In this document: in pieces, positions 57,814 through 64,000 of the stretch
Position numbering within the stretch: the first letter of the stretch is position 1
Layout: each line of letters begins with the position of its first letter
NCBI GenBank assembly: GCA_027186245.1
Contig: CP114500.1
Location: 3,730,001-3,794,000, forward strand
Reading direction: 5' to 3'
DNA from: Coriaria nepalensis
Taxonomy: Eukaryota > Streptophyta > Magnoliopsida > Cucurbitales > Coriariaceae
Length of the DNA stretch: 64,000 nt
Translations under genes and position numbers: made by a program
Notes under the pieces: model-generated
What the model was told of the DNA's origin: nothing
Seen by the model: the letters and a program-made list of their open reading frames with translations, nothing else
Database searches by the model: none

Positions 57814-59187
57814 GAAATTAGGAGGGATTTTCTTGTAATTATATAACCCCCCCCAAATTCTTTTGAGCCAGAGGAAAAACTTGCATTAAGGATGAAACGG
57901 CAAGACGCAAATCGCCAAACGCATAAATTACAAGAAAGAAAAAAAAAAAAGTGGAGATGATTATAGTATCGTTTTACATCAAGCAATACGTCAAAGTGGT
58001 TTAAGAATTTTTTTAATTAAAAAAGATCTTACCGTACAGAAATCCTTAATTAGAGAAGGAAGGAACCTAAATCGAATCAATCATAATGTCACCGACAAAT
58101 CACGAACAGAAGATGTTTGATGTTTGTCATTTCTTAGTGAGCAAAATTTTCCTTTTTCCACTTATCACTTTTGAATTAATTAGCTTGATTTAAGTTATTT
58201 ACTCTAAATAATTCATATAAGAACATCAATTTTTTTTCCCAGCTTAAATATAGAAATATCATTTTTATTTATTTTATTTATATTTTAAATCATGAATGTA
58301 ATATAAAAAGGGAAATAAAAAAAAAAAAAAAAGAGAAAATTATGACTCACATTTCGTCGGTTGTTATACTTACCATACCAAGTGTAATAAGTTGTGCTTA
58401 TTTTTCCCGAAAATTGTTGGGAGGGGACAAGAGATAGTGGAGGAATCTATTTATTTTAAGACATTTTTATATGTAGATCTGTTGTATGTTGTATTAATCC
58501 TTCTCCTTTCTGTGTCCGACTGTCATGCACTAGTTTTGTCACGACTCATCGGAAGTATCAGAAAAAAAAAAAAGAAAAGGAAAAGGAAAGAGGGTATTTT
58601 GGTCATTTTCTTATCTCGCATTTCTGCAAAACTCCTTCTTGCTTCACGCTTTCAGTGTCTCCAGCACATTTCTTAGGGTTCCATTCTCTCTCTCTCTCTC
58701 CCTCCTCGAATCTTCCCTTTCGATTTAGAATCTGAGTTCCAACTTTAAGCAGCGAGTCTGCAAGCTTTTAGCTTTTTTTTTGTTTTTTTGTTTTTTTTTT
58801 TTTTTTATCTCCCCCCTAAATTCGACGCTTGCGACGATTTCGGAGCCAATCACCGCTTTTTCATGCTTCTCCCTATTGAGTTTCTTCCCTTCGCTTCTGG
58901 TATGATTTCCTTTCCTTCTTGATTTCTTCTCGGACGATTAGGCTTTGAAGGATTTTTTATCTTTTATTTTTCTTTTTTTAATGAATGATTCTTTCACAGC
59001 GTATGGTCAGCTCACTAATTAGTTAATTTGAGCCAAGTGTTGAACCCGCTCTTGAGGAAAATCCTAAATCTGAGGTGAGTTGTGTCTGATTTTTTAATTC
59101 TGAATCTAAGTTTCATATTTGGAATTTTCAACCCAGGGTGTTGTTAGTAGAAGCTTTGATTTTTGAGAGTTGGGATTTCGATTAAGA
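57814..59187 (+). promoter_or_regulatory. Spacer, promoter and spliced leader of the EXO70 gene
   Basis: 57814-57990 is the WRKY 3' UTR. 58000-58600 is AT-rich. 58680-58720 has a (TC)n tract typical of plant leaders, and 58760-58810 a poly-T run. Leader introns are likely: donor ctg|gtatga near 58900 with acceptor ttcacag at about 58999, and donor tgag|gtgagt near 59073 with acceptor caacccag near 59137. No coding sequence. Confidence 0.45.
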
Positions 59188-61236
59188 ATGGCGGCATCGC
59201 CATCTGGGAATAATGAGAAGAGCATTAAGAATTTAGTATCTGCTAGGAAAGCATTGAAGCTTAACTTGGAGAAATCTAAGGCTCTAGGGTTAGCACTAGC
59301 AAAATCAGGGCCTAGATTGGAAGAGATTAACCACAGATTACCTTCTCTCGGAGCGGCTGTCCGGCCTATTCGTGCCGACGAGGAAGCCCTTGTTGCAGTG
59401 GGAGGTCACATTAACCGTGCAGTAGGCCCGGCTGCGGCAGTGCTTAAGGTGTTTGATGCTGTTCACGGGCTTGAGAAGTCGTTATTGTCAGACCCGCAGA
59501 ATGACCTCCCTGGTTACTTATCGGTCCTGAAACGCCTGGAAGAGGCTTTGAGATTCTTAGGAGATAATTGTGGATTAGCAATTCAATGGTTGGAGGATAT
59601 AGTTGAGTATTTGGAGGATAATACAGTTGCAGATGAACAGTACCTTACGAATTTGAAAATGTCATTGAAAAATCTTCGAGAATTGCAAAGGAATGAAGAA
59701 AGGACTTATCTTGATGGGGGGCTTTTGGATGCTGCATTTGAAAAATTAGAAAATGAGTTCAGACGGCTGCTTACGGAACACAGTATACCACTTCCCATGT
59801 CTTCATCTTCATTGCCTGGGGAACAAGCTTGCATTGCACCATCACCTCTACCTGTAACCATTATTCAGAAACTACAAGCGATTCTGAGGAGGTTGATTGC
59901 TAACAATAGGCTTGAGAAGTGTATATCAATTTATGTTGACGTTCGCAGTTCTAACGTTAGGGCAAGTTTGCAGGCACTTGGTTTGGATTACCTTGAGATA
60001 TCTATTTCAGAATTCAATGATGTGCAGAGTATAGAGGGGTATATAGGTCAATGGGGAAAGCATTTGGAGTTTGCTGTAAAACACTTGTTTGAGGCAGAGT
60101 ATAAACTTTGCAATGATGTCTTTGAGAGGATCGGTTTGGATGTGTGGATGGGTTGCTTTGCCAAGATAGCAGCTCAGGCGGGCATTCTTGCATTTCTTCA
60201 ATTTGGGAAGACAGTTACAGAAAGCAAGAATGACCCGATTAAGATGTTAAAGCTGCTAGATATATTTGCTTCTTTGAGCAAATTGAGACTGGACTTTAAC
60301 CGGCTTTTTGGTGGAGCAGCTTGTTCTGAAATCCAAAATCTCACAAGGGATCTGATTAGGAGGGTGGTTGATGGAGCAGCTGAGATCTTCTGGGAACTTC
60401 TTGTTCAGGTGGAGTTACAGAGGCAAAACCCACCCCCTTCAGATGGGGGTGTGCCCAGATTAGTGAGTTTCACCATAGATTACTGTAACAAACTGCTTGG
60501 GGATGATTATAAGCCAATTCTAACCCAAGCTCTGATCATTCACCGAAGTTGGAAGAATGAGAAATTCCTAGACGGGCTCCTTGACAAAGAGGTTCTGAAC
60601 ATTGTTAAAGCCATTGAGACCAATATGGAGACTTGGATGAAGGCTTATGATGATTCAATCCTCTCAAACTTCTTTGCAATGAACAACTATGGGCACTTGT
60701 TCAGGCACTTAAAAGGTACAAAATTGGGGCGCCTTTTGGGGGATTCTTGGCTACGAGAACATGAACAATACAAGGATTACTATGCCACCATTTTCTTGAG
60801 AGAGAGCTGGAGCAAGCTTCCGGGTCATTTAAGTAGGGAAGGTCTGATTACATTCTCGGGCGGGCGGGCAACTGCCCGGGATCTTGTCAAGAAACGGATG
60901 AAAACATTCAATGAAGCTTTTGACGGAATTTATAAGAAACAATCGAATTGGGTTTTGCCGGATAAAGAATTGAGGGAGAGGACATGTCAGCTTATAGTGC
61001 AAGCAGTTGTACCCGTATATCGAAGCTTCATGCAAAACTATGGCCCTCTAGTTGAGCAAGATCCTAGTTCGAATAAATATGCAAAGTATACAGTACAGAA
61101 TTTGGAGAAAATGATAATGACACTTTTCCAGCAAAAACCAAGCAGACATGGCAGTTTCAAAGTGGGGAAGCGGCTTAGTGGGAAATTCAGCAGTAGGGTA
61201 ACGGAAAATTGTCTTTCTGATTCTCCTGTTATGTGA
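59188..61236 (+). CDS. Exocyst subunit EXO70 (probably EXO70G clade), single exon, 682 aa
   Basis: Component of the octameric exocyst that tethers secretory vesicles to the plasma membrane; the C-terminal region binds phosphoinositides. An uninterrupted frame runs from ATG 59188 (MAASPSGNNEKSIKNLVSAR) to TGA 61236; a frame extension upstream to 59170 begins with TTG and is not needed. The N-terminal coiled-coil part has ARKALKLNLEKSKALGLALA, AVRPIRADEEALVAVGGHIN and EKSLLSDPQNDLPGYLSVLK, then RLEEALRFL. The EXO70 (helical rod) domain, about aa 270-660, has MNNYGHLFRHLKGTKLGRLL and VVPVYRSFMQNYGPLVEQD near the end. Intron-less structure is usual for this plant clade. The clade G assignment leans on resemblance and on the adjacent WRKY gene, and is less certain than the family. 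Confidence 0.93.
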   Translation: MAASPSGNNEKSIKNLVSARKALKLNLEKSKALGLALAKSGPRLEEINHRLPSLGAAVRPIRADEEALVAVGGHINRAVGPAAAVLKVFDAVHGLEKSLLSDPQNDLPGYLSVLKRLEEALRFLGDNCGLAIQWLEDIVEYLEDNTVADEQYLTNLKMSLKNLRELQRNEERTYLDGGLLDAAFEKLENEFRRLLTEHSIPLPMSSSSLPGEQACIAPSPLPVTIIQKLQAILRRLIANNRLEKCISIYVDVRSSNVRASLQALGLDYLEISISEFNDVQSIEGYIGQWGKHLEFAVKHLFEAEYKLCNDVFERIGLDVWMGCFAKIAAQAGILAFLQFGKTVTESKNDPIKMLKLLDIFASLSKLRLDFNRLFGGAACSEIQNLTRDLIRRVVDGAAEIFWELLVQVELQRQNPPPSDGGVPRLVSFTIDYCNKLLGDDYKPILTQALIIHRSWKNEKFLDGLLDKEVLNIVKAIETNMETWMKAYDDSILSNFFAMNNYGHLFRHLKGTKLGRLLGDSWLREHEQYKDYYATIFLRESWSKLPGHLSREGLITFSGGRATARDLVKKRMKTFNEAFDGIYKKQSNWVLPDKELRERTCQLIVQAVVPVYRSFMQNYGPLVEQDPSSNKYAKYTVQNLEKMIMTLFQQKPSRHGSFKVGKRLSGKFSSRVTENCLSDSPVM

Positions 61237-62200
61237 TATCATTATTATATGGTTTGGCTGGAATTTTCTTTCACTTTGTATACAATATTGAATCGAGCTA
61301 CTAAGTGGGGCCTGAAACTATTTTGGATGCAAAAAATGCTGAAGATGGTAAAAACACACTGCCATCCCATTAACATATTTTCTAAATAAGATGGGAATTT
61401 CGGATATTCTTCTCGCTCTTGGAGGTTTTTGAAGCCCTGGAATCTCGGAAATTAGAGCAAGATAGAAGCGATGGCGAGTTGAAAAAGGCTTATTGGATTG
61501 GGCTCTGAGGTTAATAATTGTTATTCTTTTCCTTCCCCATTGATTATATAAAGTTGCTAGATGGGTTCCAGGACCCCTCCTATAATTTGCTAGATTTTCT
61601 TGTACAATTCTTTACTATGACGCATATCTTCTATGCGATTGAACTTATTTCTTACTCCTCAGAATTCGAAGGGAAGGAAAAAAAAAAAAAGTGATTATAT
61701 AAGAATATAAAAAATCTGTTTGGATGTCTGTTTGTACTGAAAATTTTGCCCCTGTAAAGACCTCACGTCGGGTTAGTGTAACCCGCATAGGCACACAGAG
61801 TGAGTCCTCCATGTGGGTCCTAACTGTGTTTTGTTGTTTCGGGATGGATACAGCACTCCGATGATGACAAACTATCTTATCACCTAGATCGGGCATATAC
61901 TTAGTAGGAGGAAACATCAGTTCGGGTCATCGGTTTTGAGGCGGTTCTAAAACTATGCAACCTAAAAGCGGATGGTTATTGTTTCTGGCAATAACTGCCC
62001 GACTCTAAGAAATAACTGCCCACTTTTTAATGGATTGGTTTATCACTATTAACCCACTTGATCCGTTCCACAAACTTAGAAGAATGAATATTTTATTTTA
62101 AAAATAATTACTTAAACCGATCTAAATTAATTTCATATGTTTTTAAGGAGAGGAAAGTAGAATTAAAAAAATTAAGATGAGAAATTCAAAAATTACAATT
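61237..62200. other. EXO70 3' UTR and unassigned spacer
   Basis: 61237-61650 is the likely 3' UTR. 61720-61930 is GC-richer than its surroundings (cctcacgtcgggttagtgtaacccgcatagg), suggesting inserted DNA, but no family is recognised. 62000-62200 is AT-rich. Confidence 0.35.
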
Positions 62201-62209
62201 TTTAAATAA

Positions 62210-62420
62210 TTGCTTCATTTCGTTAGGAGAAAACGATTAGTTTCGATTGAGTTTTTACGAATAAAGCAAATAATTTCAATTAACTTCTTGTAAGGAAGCA
62301 ATTATTTCGATCAGGTTCTCGTAAATAAATTTAACATTTCGATGAGGTTCTTGCGAAGAAATTAGGACGAATTTCAGTTTTTCACGAGAAATCGAATTGA
62401 ATTTTATTTTATTCTTATTT
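62210..62420. repeat. Dispersed 'TTTCGAT-AGGTTCTCG-AAGAAAT' repeat, third cluster
   Basis: Units such as tttcgattgagtttttacgaa, tttcgatcaggttctcgtaaa and tttcgatgaggttcttgcgaagaaatt recur every 35-55 bp, matching the family at 24.45, 28.2 and 37.3 kb. Confidence 0.55.
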
Positions 62421-62879
62421 AAAATTTTTGGGACTTTTTGGGAAAATAGAAAAATTTAGGGTAAAGATAAATATATAAAAGTAATTTAGATTAGTTAAGG
62501 TATTATTTTTAAAAAATTTATTTTTCTAAACTTATGGATAGAAGTATTGAGTAAAAGTATTGAACCGATCCATTAAAAAAATTGGAGGCTTATTATAATT
62601 TTGATTTTATGTTTGGGTGTTCATTATTATAGGGAGTTATAATTTATATAAAGTTTTGGGATTAATCTTAATTTTCATTTAATATTTAATGTATGAAAGA
62701 GTAAATATAAATGAGAAAATTAATATAAGTTTCTAAAAATTTTTAAGTAAAAATTATAATAAACATTTAAAATATAATAATTTTATGAATATCTAATTTG
62801 AAGTTTAAATAATTATTAAAATTTTAAGTTGACTTAATTTAAAATTTATATTTATATTTATATCCCTTTTAATTTAAAT

Positions 62880-63330
62880 TTGATATTTTTAAACTTAATT
62901 TTTTTTATTTTATTTTATTTTATTTTATTACCTTTTCATTTTTAGCCCAGCAGCCACCACCACCCTCTGTTAGCCAACCTCCATCACCAACCTCAAATAC
63001 TAAAATTTTAGAGTTTCTCATTAGCGTTCAATTTTTTATCTTTTTTTTTAACCCAACCACTGCCACCAAAATATCTGTCACTAGTTTTGTGATCTCATCG
63101 TCCGAAGAGTGAAATTTTTTATGGAAATTAATAGTAGCAGAGGAGGTGGTAGCTTTGATGGTAGTGGGGGTTGGGCTAGAGAAATGAAAAGAAAAAAAGT
63201 TTTAAAAAATTATTGAAGGGGAGATAAAATAAATAAATAATTTAATATTTTAGGTTTGTAGTAGCGGTGGTGGAGGTCCGGAGGAACGTGGTGGTGGTGG
63301 TGGCGATAGACTTTGATTTCCATTCTTTGT
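62880..63330. mobile_element. Fold-back element relative (both arms)
   Basis: C-rich arm 62945-63090 (agcagccaccaccaccctctg, cccaaccactgccacc) and G-rich arm 63140-63305 (agcagaggaggtggtagc, agtgggggttggg, gtagcggtggtggaggtccgg) are complementary in type and order to the RNASEH2B intron element. Confidence 0.5.
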
Positions 63331-63578
63331 TGTAAGTAATCATCGGTTCAACTCTCTCTCAACCCAAAATTTTGAAAGCAATCATTTGATGGATTATCTT
63401 ATCTTAGCGCTGCTGAGACTTTCTGATTATATAATTAATCGAGTATTTTTAATCACAATTTTTTTAGGAGTATTATCTTCTGTCTGTCTGTCTGTCTCTA
63501 AAATTCTTAGGAGTTTGTAGTTGGACTCAATTTACTGTATCACTTGGTGCACTTGTTCTTACGAGCTCACCACCTTCA

Positions 63579-64000
63579 ATGGTAGAAACTCGTAGTAAGG
63601 CAGAAGCATCGACGATTCAAGCACAACTTGACCATCAAGCTAAATGGCTTGATTCAATCGAATCAAAACTTGACAAGCTGGATGTCATGTTTGCGTTGAT
63701 GAAGAAAATATGGTCTCATATGGAGAATACCGACTCTTCTGTCGTTAATGGCGAATCTTCATCTACACAGCCATTAACTCGTGCATATAAACTCGAAATT
63801 CCAAAATTCAATGGGGATGATCCTTTGGATTGGATTTTTCGTATAGAACATATTTTCCTATCCAATAAGATTCCAGAATTCCAGAAATTACAACTGATAT
63901 CCTTCCACTTAGAAGGACCAGCTCTGAAATAGTATAAGTGGATGTAGCGAAGCAACCTCATGCAATCGTGGACAAGATTTTTACGTCATGTGGAAATACT
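63579..64000 (+). pseudogene. Ty3/gypsy gag fragment, truncated by the window end
   Basis: MVETRSKAE, an amphipathic region, then LEIPKFNGDDPLDWIFRIEH, QKLQLISFHLEGPALK and stop-YKWM: the N-terminal gag (retrotrans_gag) of a gypsy element, where the family has W-Y-x-W. The first Trp codon TGG has become TAG, and another TAG follows YKWM, so this copy is dead. It continues rightwards beyond the window. Confidence 0.8.

Noticed and set aside
59170..59187. Six-residue N-terminal extension of EXO70
   Set aside because: It would begin with TTG; the ATG at 59188 begins the conserved start and follows a plausible spliced leader.

Overview
This is nuclear genomic DNA of a flowering plant, most likely a eudicot: intron-rich genes with GT-AG introns, AT-rich intergenic DNA, TTTAGGG-like telomere motifs, and plant-only families (WRKY, EXO70 expansion, USP-kinase, UBP1, nucleoredoxin). 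I could not determine the species. Gene models below were assembled by hand from reading frames and splice signals; every exon chain closes in frame.

Layout: (1) 1-2.1 kb, a broken hAT (BED zinc finger) transposase on the minus strand. (2) 2.66-5.64 kb, RNase H2 subunit B (+), with a long fold-back element in intron 6 and a probable GC-AG intron. (3) 7.1-8.5 kb, nucleoredoxin NRX2 (+). (4) 9.9-14.3 kb, a USP-domain receptor-like cytoplasmic kinase (+), tail to tail with (5) 15.26-18.76 kb, the three-RRM protein UBP1 (-). (6) 19.4-34.9 kb, a gene-poor block: nested tandem and palindromic repeats, a pentatricopeptide relic, fold-back elements, a Tourist-like MITE, possible LTR debris, a decayed bacterial-type topoisomerase I gene (-) and a Ty1/copia remnant (-). 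(7) 34.95-36.54 kb, a proline-rich protein with a CID-like domain (-). (8) 37.3-45 kb, two decayed copia elements in opposite orientation, then a degenerate TTTAGGG tract flanked by inverted ~180-bp arrays. (9) 46.4-48.05 kb, a nucleotide-sugar transporter of the UGNT1 type (+). (10) 48.4-53.4 kb, a dead CYP71-type P450 (-) and copia fragments. (11) 56.26-57.81 kb, a group IId WRKY factor (+), then 59.19-61.24 kb, an intron-less EXO70 exocyst subunit (+). (12) 61.2-64 kb, more fold-back DNA and the start of a dead Ty3/gypsy gag.

The genes do not form one pathway. Several appear to be old neighbours: from memory, the Arabidopsis homologues of the topoisomerase relic, the kinase and NRX2 lie at AT4G31210-AT4G31240, and EXO70G1/WRKY11 at AT4G31540/AT4G31550. 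That suggests a conserved block with transposable-element blooms in the gaps. I found no evidence of a new multi-gene system. The most unusual structures are the two composite repeat regions (19.4-24.3 kb and 43.1-45.0 kb).
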